This document shows positions 1 through 10,962 of a stretch of DNA of 30,000 nucleotides, piece after piece. Source of the stretch: Prorocentrum cordatum (lineage: Eukaryota; Sar; Dinophyceae; Prorocentrales; Prorocentraceae); assembly GCA_963575745.1 (NCBI GenBank), contig CAUYUJ010003441.1, positions 37,501-67,500 on the forward strand. The letters run 5' to 3'. The number at the start of each line of letters is the position of its first letter. The first letter of the stretch is position 1. Below the pieces are notes generated by a model. It was given only the letters and a program-made list of their open reading frames with translations. It ran no database searches and had not been told where the DNA came from. Made by a program: the position numbers and the translations under genes.

Positions 1-112
1 ACGTGGAGTAGAGTGGAATGGAGTGGACTGGAGCGGAATGGAATGCAATGCCATGCAGTGGAAAAGAAAAGAATGGAATGGAACGGAACGGAACGGAATG
101 AAATGGAATCAA
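1..112. repeat. Degenerate GGAATG-type pentamer/hexamer satellite
   Basis: The first 112 bases are built of TGGAATG, GGAACG and TGGAGTG variants. The array is cut by the window start, so its full size is unknown. Confidence 0.75.
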
Positions 113-814
113 CCCCTTGGCGATGCGAATCTCGAATGAAAACTGCCTCCCCTGAGCTTGGCGTGGGCCGCGAGGAGAAGGTAGAGCACCGCCGACACGC
201 ACGGCAGCCGCTAGCGAGTGAAGACCCCCGTCATGATCCGACAAACGTGAAACGCATTGCTTCGAGCCACCCGATGAGCACTTCCGTGCTGACACCGAAT
301 ATGCTGTGGCTGCCGCTGATATTCCTCCATATGCTGAACGCCGATGACGTGAACCGAAACAGAACGCACGATACACATCCAAGGAGGAGGGGGGAGCAGG
401 GGCGAGGTACGAGGCTCCAAGGACGAGGTGCCAGCCGACGCCCTGCAACCCTGCGAAGCCCGCTACGTCCTCCCACGGCGACGCCCTCCAGACGACGACG
501 AGGCACTCCACCACCACCCCCCCTCGCCGGACCCGACGGCTCGAGGAGGCAGACCATCGTGGGCCGCCTCGCCGAGCCAACAGGGCCTGGAGGACATGCG
601 AAAGCTCTCCTGGACATCCAGGGGGCGCCCCCCGGAAGAAACGGCCCCCGGCACATGCCAGGCGCCGCGGCGTGCTTCTCACAAGACACCGCTCCGCCTC
701 GAGACGGCGCAGGGCCCGCTCTCGCCCGACTCGGCCGCGGGCAACGGCGGCGCCGCCCGCCCGAGGGGGCGAGGATGGGAGAATGGCATCTCTCACTCAA
801 CCTCGCAACCGCTC
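113..814. other. GC-rich sequence with no recognised gene
   Basis: Open frames exist on both strands but show GC-driven low-complexity composition (Arg, Pro, Ala, Gly) and no recognised domain. It lies downstream of the ClpC exons on the minus strand, so it is probably another part of an intron of that gene. No repeat copy elsewhere in the window was noticed. Confidence 0.5.
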
Positions 815-960
815 CTCCTCCTTCCTCCTCATCCTCCTCCTCCTTCCTCCTCCTCCTCCTCCTCCTCCTCCTCCTCCTCCTCCTCCTCCTCCTCCTCCTC
901 CGTCCTCCTCCTCCCTCCTCCTCCAAGTCCTCCTCCTCCTCCTCCCTTGCTGCGAAGCCG
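815..960. repeat. (CTC)n microsatellite
   Basis: CTC/CCT triplets run almost without interruption from about 815 to 950, purest at 846-901. Ser-, Leu- or Pro-rich and Glu/Arg-rich open frames here are artefacts of the repeat. Confidence 0.95.
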
Positions 961-2299
961 CCGCAAGGCGCGGCGGCTCTCGCGGCCGACCGCAGCCACG
1001 CGGTCGGGCGCCCCTCTTGTCGCAGTCGGCATGGGCGTTCCCGGCCCAGGCGGCGACCCTGCGCGGCTCGCCGGGGAGCTACGCGCGCTGCTCGCGGGCC
1101 TCCCGGGGGAAGCCGCGGAGCGCCGCGCCCTTGCCTTCTCATCGGACGCGCTCGCGCAATCGTGGCCTATATTGTCGATGCACGCCGCGGCGGCGACGTC
1201 GCCCCCCGCCGCCAAGCACGTCTGGCGACTGAGTGCCCAGGTGACCTTCAGCTCATCTGAGAGGCCGCCCAAGTCGCCAGTGACGCGCCACACCTGGCGC
1301 CATAAATCCACGCTCCCCCGCCGCACGCGCGCGGCGCTTCCGGTCGCGCGCCAGCGCTTCCACGAAGCCGAAACGATCAGTCTTGATGCATGCGCAGTGG
1401 CCACTGGCCGCGCATGAGGACCCTGGGCGCCGTGCAGGACCCCCCCCCCTCTGCGCTGCCTGCCGCGGGCCAGGAAGGGGCCCAAACGCCACGCCACAGA
1501 GATATCGACCTCCCAGCACAACAAGCCCCCCATCCTGTCCCGTTAGCTTCTGGCCAGCACAGCGGGCACCTCGCCGAGCCATCCGCGCAGACCGCGCCCG
1601 CGAGAACCATGGTCTGACCCCCCGCGCAGTAGAACCAACGCCGCGCATCCCAGGGCGGCGGCACCACGGGCAGGGAGGCCCTGGGCACCAGTGCGCGGGC
1701 GAAGAATAAGTCGCTGGGGGGCGCCCGAAGCGCCCGTCGCTATAGGTCCACGTCGACAGCCCTCGCTCGCACGCCCCCCAAATTTAGGCACGGCGACAGT
1801 CGATAGCGAAGGTGGCCACTGCGCATGGGACAGCAGAAGCAACGCGGCGAGTCCACGCATCCCATGGCGGGCAGGTGCTGCTGAGAACACTGTGATCCAA
1901 CCACCGCAGATCTCAATGCCCCTCTCTCACCTGGCTTCAGGTTCAACTCGGCCGCGCCCTGGGAGGCTCGGGGCATGGCATCGGCTCAATCCAATCGCCT
2001 CGTGGATCCCATTGAGCAAGTGGCACTTCAGGTGCATTTCTGTCTTAACAAATCTGCAGTTTCTGCACGCCACCGCGCGCATCTACGAAGGAAGGCGCAC
2101 GCTCCGTCGAGCGCTGCAAGGTCAGGCCGCTGCCCGTCTCTCAGCGCGTCGCTGAGCGAGCCCGCCATCTTACTCGACGAGGTTTAAGCAGCCGCCCCAG
2201 CTGCCGAAGGAAGCGCCGACGACTGCGGCCCACACGCCTGCTCCTAGAAGCGCCTCGGGGCCTGCGGCTCGAAGACCATCTAGGCCAACGCGCAGGGCG
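961..2299. other. GC-rich sequence, no recognised gene
   Basis: Long overlapping open frames occur on both strands without a recognisable domain. A minus-strand stretch at 1370-1255 (frame with FGFVEALARDRKRRARAAGE) looks less repetitive, and could be the far end of the LINE relic that lies at 2300-6080, but no motif supports it. Confidence 0.4.
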
Positions 2300-2525
2300 G
2301 CCGCATCGTCGAAAAGCACACTGGCATCTAGCGCGGGGCATCCCCCAGCAGCGACGCCAGCCACGTCGACGACGCCGTGGGCGTCCTGCCCCAAGCCGCG
2401 CGCGCCACGTTCGCCGGGGCGGCCACGGTCGAAGGCAGGGCCCCCGCCGCGCGCAGCCCGCGCGCCATGCCGGGCGCCGCGCACGGCTGGGCCGCGCAGC
2501 TTCCGAAAGCGAGGGGTTCTCTCCT

Positions 2526-3638
<1,113 letters not shown>

Positions 3639-3842
3639 GAAGCGAATGAGGTCGCCAGGTCCCCCTCCTTGTCGGCTCTGTGGCCGACGTCGAACCCGCT
3701 GTCATTTCGCCCCCATTCAGCCGAGACGACGCCACCCTGCTAGATGTCGCTCTTAAAACTCACCTCGTCGTCCGCCACGGCCCGCGGCAGGGCGGCGCGG
3801 ATGCCGAACCTGTCTCCCTCGCGTTGCGCCCTGCCCTTGGGC

Positions 3843-4842
3843 TTAGTCATGCCGGAACTGGAGCGGCCCCTGTGATCGTCGAGTCCTGGGCCCACTCGTG
3901 AAAGTTCGTGGCGCGCTTGGAAGCCGCCTCTCGCTCAAAGGCCTCCGCGCGGCCGCCCGCCGTCGCCGCGTAGGTCCAAGTTGGCGTCTGGACCCACACA
4001 CGAAGTGAAGGACAGGCCATGCCCATTCGAACAACCAGGCCCCCCTGGCGGAATGGATGTCCTGGCGGCGTCCTGGCCGAAGTGCCCTGGTCAGCCCAGC
4101 CCATCTCGGAGGTTCTCGCAACTCACGCTCCACCATACGGCCAAGGCCTTGGAGAACCAAGGAAAGGCTGCGCGAGCCCCCGAGCCCGCCACGGGACGGC
4201 CATGCTGCAGGGGGGCATCCTGCTGAGCGCCAGACGCACGTGGGCCGCTCTGCCCGTCCACAACACTTGTTGGGCTCCTTCACCTGGCAAGTCCTGAAGA
4301 GGTCGCGCTCGACGAAGGAGACAAAGGTCGCGTGCGTCTCATCGAAGCGCGGCAGCCCACAGGCCGCATCCTGCTTGACAGCGCCAATGTATGGCTGAGC
4401 AACCGGTGGCCCCTGCAGCGGATGTGCACCAGCTGAACTGGGCGCCTGTTTGGGGAAAGGCTCGGGCGCCCGCAGGTGGAGCCACTGGTGCACGCGCGGC
4501 CTTGCACCCAAGTCGAAACGCCACAAGGTAATGAGGCCGTGGAGACCAGGTATCCAGAAATTGCGGGTCGTCAAAAGCCTTGCCGAAGTCGGGCGAAGTC
4601 AACCAGTAGCCGATGGCTCGGTCGGCGCCTTTAGTCGCCGCAGCGCAAGTCCCCGAGAGGACGGGAGCGACCACTGCCGCGGGTATCGCCTGGAGTGGAC
4701 CCAACGCGTCCACAAGGTGAGGCCTCGCATTCCAGTCCCCTACGAGCACGAATTGGGTCGAGTAGTAGCGCATGCACTCGGCTATGCGCACAAGCCTGCC
4801 ACAGTTCACGGTGAACAAATCACTACCAACGAACGCGTGATC
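3843..4842 (-). pseudogene. LINE relic: C-terminal endonuclease and linker
   Basis: The frame starting near 4842 reads FVGSDLFTVNCGRLVRIAE, then FVLVGDWNARP at about 4752-4720 (equivalent to the GDFN motif), then AIGYWLTS and PRPHYLVAFRL near 4540-4510 (equivalent to the DYxLVS and SDHxPV motifs, with His kept). From about 4440 to 3850 linker-like sequence continues in another frame (FDETHATFVSFVERDLF, later FEREAASKRATNFHEWAQD), implying at least two frameshifts. A TGA at 4845-4843 ends the frame on its 5' side. Confidence 0.75.
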
Positions 4843-5228
4843 TCAAAAGCGTCAGTGACGCCCCCTTCTCCACCTAGCAACGCAGTGTACGCATGCGTCC
4901 TGGCAACATCCCCACGCCCGCGTTCGGTAGCTGTGACTCCAACCACCTGCACGGACAGACGAATGGCTGCCACGTCTTCCAGCCCATGTTTTCTGATGCT
5001 GCGGACCAGACGCATTGGGAAAAAAAACGTTTTTGTCCGCTCAAGCGCTTGCCATCACAGCCGAACCACACCAGGCACAACTAGCGGTTGCGGCGGAACC
5101 CGTGGATTACCCTAATTACAGGGTCAACGCCAACATCAAAGGCCTCAAATCGAGGATAGGCCGGTACAGCCAAAGAGACGGCAACGAGCGGCATCACGCA
5201 ACGAAAATGTCACGAATTATGGTCCGCA

Positions 5229-5290
5229 AATGCAGGAGGAGGAGGAGGGAGGAGGACAGGAGGAGAGTAGCAGGAGCAGGAGGAGCGAGG
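5229..5290. repeat. GGA-rich imperfect microsatellite
   Basis: Interrupted GGA/AGG triplets, for example GGAGGAGGAGGGAGGAGGACAGGAGGAG. Confidence 0.8.
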
Positions 5291-5615
5291 AAAGAGAGAC
5301 CAGTCAAGAACCAGGAGCAGCGTTCAAGCCAACATGCAATAGGCGAGCCGTCGCGCGCACCCTGGGACTGGAGCTCGCTTAAACACCGCGGAGGTCATCG
5401 CCCGACTGCTCGGCAGTGTAGGCACCCACATGGCCACGGCAATGCAAACGCAGAGGAAGATTCTACACAGTTCCGACACCAGGGAGGCGGAGGACGAAGC
5501 AGACGGTACGAGCTGCCCCAGGAACGCATCGCTTCCAATCTGGAAAGCCTGCGAGGCCCGAGTGCGCGACCAGCGGCGGCGCGCAGAGACTGAAGCTTAA
5601 AGTTGGAGGCCTGGA

Positions 5616-5800
5616 AATGGGCACCAACACCAACACAGGGGGTTGCCTCCACATGGGGAAGATGATCCTAGATTTCGGTGTTGGTGGTAATACGTCGGTC
5701 ACCTTGGAAGCCAGAATATTACCACCACCACCCAGATCGGGATCTTTGTCCCTCGGTGGAGGCACACCGCCGATATTGGTGTTGGTGTCAACCTCTAGGC
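5616..5800 (+). repeat. Dispersed repeat, CACCAACACC family, copy 1
   Basis: Begins GGGCACCAACACCAACACAG and continues through GGTGTTGGTGGTAAT, ATTACCACCACC and CTCGGTGGAGGCACACCGCC to GGTGTTGGTGTC. The reverse complement of 25233-24961 follows the same order of blocks, showing a dispersed family in opposite orientations. Confidence 0.8.
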
Positions 5801-5912
5801 CTGCGATAAAGGTGTCACCAAGGAGCTGACCAGGCTCACGAGTACTACGACAGGGAACGGACAAGAGAGGCAAAGAAGGGAAGGAGGGGGGCAAAGAGGG
5901 GAAGGCGGGGAG

Positions 5913-5944
5913 ATGGGCTGGGCGATGTATGTCGCCCAGCCCAT
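5913..5944. repeat. Perfect 13-bp hairpin at the edge of the endonuclease break
   Basis: ATGGGCTGGGCGA (5913-5925) pairs with TCGCCCAGCCCAT (5932-5944) around a 6-base loop. Confidence 0.85.
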
Positions 5945-6087
5945 GTGCGAGCTTGGCCCAGAGTCTTGCCGTCGAGGCGCAGCTCCTGCACGGTCACAAC
6001 GTTGGCGCCCCCCGCACCCTCAATCAAAAACTGCTGGCACGCTCTCCAGCAAGACCCATTGAAGGTAACCACGCCTATCGTAACACT
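5930..6087 (-). pseudogene. LINE relic: N-terminal part of an EEP endonuclease domain
   Basis: The minus-strand frame reads VTIGVVTFNG, then about 25 residues later VVTVQELRL. These correspond to the first Asn (codon 6060-6058) and the catalytic Glu (codon 5985-5983) of endonuclease/exonuclease/phosphatase-fold LINE endonucleases, which nick target DNA to prime reverse transcription. Homology stops after GQARTWAG near 5935, where a 13-bp hairpin and a low-complexity purine/pyrimidine tract begin. The rest of the domain resumes only at about 5090-4850, so the domain has been split. Confidence 0.75.
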
Positions 6088-6728
6088 GCGAGCGCCGCGA
6101 CGTCCACGTCTGCGTGCTGCCGAGAAAGAGGAGGACACGTGGAGAAGGACGACGACGGACGACAACAAAACTCGACGACGACGACGACGACGACGACGAA
6201 CGACGACGACGAACGACGACCGAAGGATCCTTATCAGAGATGGCGCGTCTCGCCCCCTTAGAAAGCGGCCGCGGCCAAAGAGTGGCGCAGCGTGAAGACC
6301 CTTGACAGGAGCGCCCGGATGCAAGTGAGGACGCGAAAGAGCGGGTGCATTGTGCCCCCTCTCGGCATGTGAAACGGCTTCGACCCGACTGGAGTGCTAA
6401 ACACAGACACGCGGGCCCCCAAAACACCAGCGGTTGATCTCAGCGCGAGTGGTAGGTTCTGGGGCTCGAGACCTTTTGTCCACTCCGGCCACCTTCATGG
6501 CCGCGCCCTCGGTGAAAGAGGAAAAGAAAAAAAAAAAAAAAAAAAAACGGGGCGCCCACGTGCAGCTCCTCCCTCCCCGCGGTTCCCCCGCTCCAAGGGC
6601 AGAGCCGCCTCCTTTCCCCGGGGGGCACGGCCCCTCCAGGGGGAGCTCGACTCCGCCCCCTGGAGACCTCTCCCTCCATGCCCGCGAACCTCCCCGCCTG
6701 GCGACCCCCATGTCGGGGGGGACCACTG
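6088..6728. other. Non-coding interval with (GAC)n and an A-tract
   Basis: Contains interrupted GAC triplets at 6146-6222 and a run of about 20 A at 6527-6547. No gene was recognised. The A-tract could be a retroposed tail on the plus strand, but no coding homology lies upstream. Confidence 0.6.
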
Positions 6729-7080
6729 CTCGGGAGCGGCCAAGAGGGGGGTGTCCAAGACGGGGGGGTGCAAATCATGACCGGCGGCACGTGCGCGGCC
6801 CGGCAGGGGGACCACGGACGCAATGAAATAAGAAGAGGCGCCATGGGATCCGGGGAAATATCGTCGCACGCCCCGTGATTTCCACCATCCCCCAGTCATC
6901 ACACCCCTCTTTTGAAGGGAAACTGGGACACACAAATAAATACACACAAATAAAAGGATTCCCCATCTTTTCCCACATTTTCTGGGTTTCTGTCTTCCCC
7001 CCCGCTTCCCATATGTTCCCATAGTTTCTGGGGAATCGGCGATGAATTGTGTCTGTGTGTGTGTTTTTTCCCTCCTGAGC
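6729..7080 (+). repeat. Dispersed repeat, CTCGGGAGCGGCC family, copy 1
   Basis: Starts CTCGGGAGCGGCCAAGAGGG, passes TGCAAATCATGACCGGCGGC and GCAATGAAATAAGAAGAGGC, and ends with an AT-richer module (ACACAAATAAA, then TTCTGGGGAATCG, then GAATTGTGTCTGTG). The same order of blocks is found at 23989-24406. The last 160 bases are repeated again at 7280-7440. Confidence 0.85.
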
Positions 7081-7279
7081 TTTGCCGCCCCCGAACTGCG
7101 GGGGGGGCGGGTCGACCTGGCATCGGCGACGCGTCGCCGACACCTCCGCGGTGGGCCCCCGCTCGCGACAGCGCACGTGGGCGGGGCGGGCTGTGGGGCC
7201 CCCGCTGGCGAGCAGGGGGCGACGCGTGGCCGATGCATTCCCCCCCGAGCCTCTTCCCCCCCCCCAACGTTGCTGAAGG

Positions 7280-7440
7280 GGCCCCAGGACACACAAAGAA
7301 ATACACACAAATAAATAGATTCCCTGTCTTTTCCCACATCTTCTGGGTTCCTGTCTTTCCCCCCGCTTCCCATAGTCTCCCCTATTTTCTGGGGAATCGA
7401 GGATTAATTGTGTCTGTGCGCTTCTTTTCCTCCTGAGTTG
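7280..7440 (+). repeat. Dispersed repeat, CTCGGGAGCGGCC family, 3' module only
   Basis: Repeats the second half of the copy at 6729-7080: GGACACACAAAGAAATACAC, TTTTCCCACATCTTCTGGG, CCCGCTTCCCATAGTCTCCC, TTCTGGGGAATCG and TTAATTGTGTCTGTG. It lies 46 bases below the ClpC sensor-1 exon, within the next intron. Confidence 0.85.
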
Positions 7441-7485
7441 CCCCTGACTCTCCCCGTCCCCAGGCCCCCCACCGCCCGAGCCCTC

Positions 7486-7544
7486 CTTCGCGCCGCAGTT
7501 GGACGTAAGGATGATCAGCGTGTTCTTGAACGACACCAGGCGGC
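7486..7544 (-). CDS. clpC: ClpC-type AAA+ chaperone, sensor-1 exon (about 59 nt)
   Basis: The minus strand reads (G)RLVSFKNTLIILTSNCGAK, matching the Clp family segment GRTVDFKNTLIIMTSNVGS. The Asn of TSN is the sensor-1 residue that contacts the ATP gamma-phosphate. The acceptor is CCCGAG at 7550-7545. The exon starts GC, completing the Gly codon begun by the last G of the exon at 22241, so the junction reads DSKGRLVSFKNT in phase. The 3' end is uncertain: GCGAAG then GAGGGC would be a GA donor ending at 7486, while a GT donor about 14 bases further on is also possible. Val-to-Cys in SNC is unusual. Downstream exons (FRPEFLNR, YGARPLRR regions) were looked for on the minus strand down to position 1 and not found, so the gene continues outside the window. 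Confidence 0.9.
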
Positions 7545-7550
7545 CTCGGG

Positions 7551-8388
7551 ACAGCTGTGGAGGAGTTGTTGTTCCCCCCCCCCGCGGCGCGAGCTCAGGA
7601 AAAAAACGGTCTTACGAAACTCCTCGGCGCGTCAGCGCGCAACAGAAATGTCACGACACGCGGCCCGCAGAGGGACCCTGGGAAGCAGCATCACGACAGA
7701 TGGCGGATCCCAGCAACCCTGCACCAAAAGCAGACGCCACCTCTTGCGGGGCGCTGATTACTTCCGCCGGCGGAGCCGCCCTCACTTTACTGCCGCTGCC
7801 TTCGGCCAACCTTCCGCCGCCTTCCGCCGAGCACGAGATGCCGAGTCCGCCGAGCCTCAAAGGCGGGCCCCCTCCTGGAGCAGCAAATATACAGGCGAAC
7901 GAAGAATTGCATAAGCATGACTACTCACTGCGTGGAGATCCCCATAAGTGCATACCTTTACATGACAATTGTCAGTGTGATATGGGAATTCGCGTCTAGC
8001 CATGCAACGAAGCATGCGAACATCATGTTGCAAAAGTGTAGGATTGTGCCAAGGCGAGCGTCTATCAGTGACACCTGTTTTTTAAGTGCGCGTCCATGTG
8101 AGCGACAAGCGCACGCGCGGGAAGCGAAGCTGCACAAAGACCTCATGTAAACGTTTACTCAAATACATACGCCTGCGTATCTTTCTTTCTAGGGCAGAGA
8201 ACTCCTCCTTTGGCTCCCCGTCCGAAGCCGAAGCACCAGGTGGAGAGTACGAATGACAAGCGCTTCAGACGACACCTCAATATCTGCCCTTTTCAGCATG
8301 AACCGTCCACACTCGGCATCGGGTCTAGCTGGAAACGGCAAAGGAAGTCGTTCGCGTTTGACGCGCTAAGGGCAAGTGCTACTACTGC
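7551..8388. other. Intron sequence with no recognised feature
   Basis: From the ClpC acceptor to the hairpin at 8389 no domain or repeat was recognised. Some stretches (7900-8170) are AT-richer than their surroundings. Confidence 0.5.
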
Positions 8389-8425
8389 CACCCTCGCGGT
8401 TTGCACCCCGCAAACCGCGAGGGTG
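8389..8425. repeat. Perfect 16-bp hairpin
   Basis: CACCCTCGCGGTTTGC (8389-8404) pairs with GCAAACCGCGAGGGTG (8410-8425) around ACCCC. It sits just before a degenerate GAGTATGAGT repeat. Confidence 0.9.
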
Positions 8426-8545
8426 AGCATGAGCGAGTATGAGTTAGTCTGGGTATGAGTGACTCTCAGCATGCGTAAGTGTGAGTAGGAGTAGATCTGA
8501 GTATGAGAAGGTCTGAGTATGAGTAAGCTTGTGTCTACTCGCATG
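8424..8545 (+). repeat. Degenerate GAGTATGAGT repeat
   Basis: Variants of GAGTATGAGT and GTCTGAGTATGAG recur about every 10 to 25 bases. Confidence 0.7.
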
Positions 8546-8689
8546 GACCTGTCCGCCGTGAATGTCTAGGCGCAAGAGCTGTCGAATATAAACGGGCTTC
8601 AGTTGTGACGGTCTGGTCATGAATATACGTGAGAATGAACTGGAGTGTGCATGAGCCTCAGTAGTACGAGCGCGTCTCTGCGCATGAGC

Positions 8690-8797
8690 CTGGGTTCTCC
8701 TGGGGCCTACTGGGGCCTCCTGAAACCTACTGAGGCTCCCTGGGGCCTCCAGGAGCCTCTTGGGGCCTCCTGGGGCCTCCTGGGACCTCCTAGAGAG
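8690..8797 (+). repeat. Short tandem repeat, unit about 11 bases (CTCCTGGGGCC)
   Basis: About nine imperfect copies of CTCCTGGGGCC or variants (CTACTGGGGCC, CTCCTGGGACC). Confidence 0.8.
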
Positions 8798-8837
8798 GAT
8801 CCGTGCCCCAGGAGAGGCCCAATCTATAGCAACAGAC

Positions 8838-9640
8838 GTCGAGGCCGCCATGCGAACCCTGCCACTGGGGCCTTCAGTGGAGCTCCCTATGGGGCCACGA
8901 TCCTCGTGAGGGGTGTGCCGAAATGGCCCGAGGCCGCCATGCAAACTTTGCCACTGGGGCCTTCAGTGGAGCTCCCTCTCCCTATGGGGCCACGATCCTC
9001 GTGAGGGGTGTGCCGAAATGGCCCGAGGCCGCCATGCGAACTTTGCCACTGGCGCCTTCGGTGGAGCTCCCTATGGGGCCACGATCCTCGTGAGGGGTGT
9101 GCCGAAATGGCCCAAGGCCGCCATGCGAACCCTGCCACTGGGGGCCTTCGGTGGAGCTCCCTACGGGGCCACGATCCTCGTGAATGGTGTGCCGAAATGG
9201 CCCGAGGCAGCCATGCGAACCCTGCCACTGGGGGCCTTCGGTGGAGCTCCCGACGGAGCCACGATCCTCGTGAGGGGTGTGCCGAAACGGCCCGAGGCCG
9301 CCATGCGAACCCTGCCACTGGCGCCTTCGGTGGAGCTCCCTATGGGGCCACGATCCTCATGAGGGGTGTACCGAAATGGCCCGAGGCCGCCATGCCAACT
9401 TTGCTACTGGCGCCTTCAGTGGAGCTCCCCATGGGGCCACGATCCTCGTGAGGGGTGTGCCGAAATGGCCCGAGGCCGCCATGCCAACTTTGCTACTGGC
9501 GCCTTCGGTGGAGCTCCCTATGGGGCCACGATCCTCGTGATGGGTGTGCCGACATGGCCCGAGGCCGCCATGCGAACCCTGCCACTGGCGCCTTCAGTGG
9601 AGCTCCTATGGGGCCACGATGCTCGTGAGAGGTGCCAAAA
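8838..9640 (+). repeat. 89/90-bp minisatellite, nine copies
   Basis: Units begin GAGGCCGCCATGCGAAC at 8841, 8930, 9025, 9114, 9204, 9294, 9383, 9472 and 9561. Each contains CCACTGG, CCTTC, GTGGAGCTCCC, GGGGCCACGATCCTC and GTGCCGAAATGGCC. Spacing is 89 or 90, except 95 between copies 2 and 3, caused by a 6-base CTCCCT duplication. Because 89 is not a multiple of three, the frame shifts between units, which argues against coding. Confidence 0.93.
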
Positions 9641-9670
9641 TGGGGTGTACCAAAATGGGGCGGTGCCGAG

Positions 9671-9684
9671 ATTGGTGATGATGC

Positions 9685-9735
<51 letters not shown>

Positions 9736-9764
9736 GTATGATGAATATGATGAATATGATGGGT

Positions 9765-9811
<47 letters not shown>

Positions 9812-9945
9812 GATAATGGCGATGATGATGATGATGATGCTGATGGTGATGATGATGGTGATGATGATTATGATTATAAGTATTATGATTACTATCTTGA
9901 TGCTGATGATGATGATGCTGATTATGATGACAATGATGATGCGAG
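9671..9945 (+). repeat. (GAT)n microsatellite
   Basis: Runs of GATGATGAT with interruptions (GAGTATGATGAATATGAT, then GGTGATGATG, later TTATGATTATAAG). The Asp-, Met- and Ile-rich frames are artefacts. Confidence 0.95.
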
Positions 9946-10054
9946 GAGGAGGGAGGGGGCAGCGGGAGGAGGAAGGAACGCGGGGCGCTGTCTCTTCAAA
10001 ACGAGGACCCAACACCACAGGATGGCTGGGAAAAATTGTCAAAAATAGTTGTTT

Positions 10055-10125
10055 TTAAGTCGTCCCCAGACTTCTTTTGAACTATGTTTGAATATTCCTC
10101 CTGTAGAGGGACATGCCCGACTTAA
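10055..10125. mobile_element. Candidate short or deleted MITE copy
   Basis: The right end, TTCCTCCTGTAGAGGGAC then ATGCCCGACTTAA (10095-10125), is the same as the right end at 26006-26036. The preceding TTTGAACTATGTTTGAATA aligns with TTTTAACTATTTTAGAATT there. The left side TTAAGTCGTCCCC resembles a shortened TTAGGTCGGGCGTGTCCCC. Confidence 0.55.
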
Positions 10126-10660
10126 CAATAGGACGAGCTCCAAGCACGGTCAGAGTGGGTTTCCTACCGGCAACGCTGCCTGCGAGCCGGCACGCTTCGC
10201 GAGTGCGTCCTGGCCGCAAGGCTGGCAGCGTGAGATGTGCAGTGGAAGCAAGCCGACACGTTGGCGAAGCTCACAGTAGGGGCAGTGAAAGTATTCAACG
10301 CGGAGAGCCCCAAATGTGCATCTCATTCTCCTAACACGTCTCGCTTTTATCCACAATACGCAAGAGTGACCCTGGGTAGAGTGACCTTTGGTGCGCGGAC
10401 TACGGGGGCGCAAGGTGGCCAAATCCAAGCGCGCAAGTCGCCGCTGGTGCGTCGCGCTCAACCATCGGGGGGACCCCGATGAGCCCGCACCAAAGGTCTC
10501 TCCAGCCAAAGGTCGCTCTTACGTGTAGCCGATTTAGTATCTGGCTGTGAAATCCGGTCTGGCTGCATCCGCCTGCGCCAATCACGCACTGCTAGCTCTG
10601 AGGCCAGGAATGGTGGACGCGCAACCCTTGCCGAGCCTCATTCTCCCTTCTCCCCGTCCC
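10126..10660. other. Unassigned interval with a possible Zn-binding motif
   Basis: No family recognised. On the minus strand, 10284-10225, one frame reads CPYCELRQRVGLLPLHISRC, a C-x2-C-x11-H-x3-C spacing. A GGGGGGACCCC near-palindrome lies around 10470. Nothing else was seen. Confidence 0.35.
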
Positions 10661-10855
10661 TCGTCCCTCCTCCTCCTCATCATCATCCACTTTCTCCTCC
10701 TCCTCCTCCTCTTCCTCCTCCTCCTCATCATCCTTCTCCTCATCAGCATCAGCATCAGCATCAGCATCAGCATCAGCATCAGCATCAGCATAGTCCTCAT
10801 CAGCATCCTCATCATCATCATCATCATCATCATCATCGTCATCATCATCACCATC
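10661..10855. repeat. (CTC)n / (ATCAGC)n / (ATC)n microsatellite at the LINE 3' end
   Basis: CTC triplets (10664-10740), then eight or so ATCAGC hexamers (10742-10790), then ATC triplets to 10855. Beyond it LINE 3' sequence begins. The ATC phase and strand match the tract on the other side of the LINE at 18652. Confidence 0.93.
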
Positions 10856-10962
10856 CGTCCGTCGCACATCCCGAGGCACCAGAGGCAATCCACGAGTCAC
10901 ATAAAGAATAACATTGCTTCAGCAAGTCTACCTCTGACGGTGCAGAGGGCGAAGAAAGAAAA

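Larger units (their letters stand above)
5090..5929. other. Foreign block splitting the LINE relic endonuclease
   Basis: About 840 bases between the two endonuclease halves have no LINE-like coding. They include a 13-bp hairpin at the boundary (5913-5944), a GGA-rich run (5229-5285) and a copy of the CACCAACACC dispersed repeat (5616-5800) that has an inverted relative at 24961-25233. An insertion into the relic is the simplest reading. Exact edges are uncertain. Confidence 0.55.

Noticed and set aside
13-1260. Long plus-strand ORF of about 415 codons
   Set aside because: It passes from the GGAATG satellite through GC-rich DNA into (CTC)n, giving Ser/Leu/Pro runs; no domain and overlapping long frames on both strands.
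6527-6547. Poly-A tail of a processed pseudogene on the plus strand
   Set aside because: No coding homology or DinoSL was found upstream; an A-tract alone is not enough.
8645-9640. Overlapping plus-strand ORFs with a repeated CRNGPRPPC pattern
   Set aside because: Produced by the 89/90-bp minisatellite; each stops after a few units because the period is not constant.
8838-9640. CRISPR-like array
   Set aside because: There are no unique spacers between conserved repeats; the whole 89/90-bp unit is conserved.
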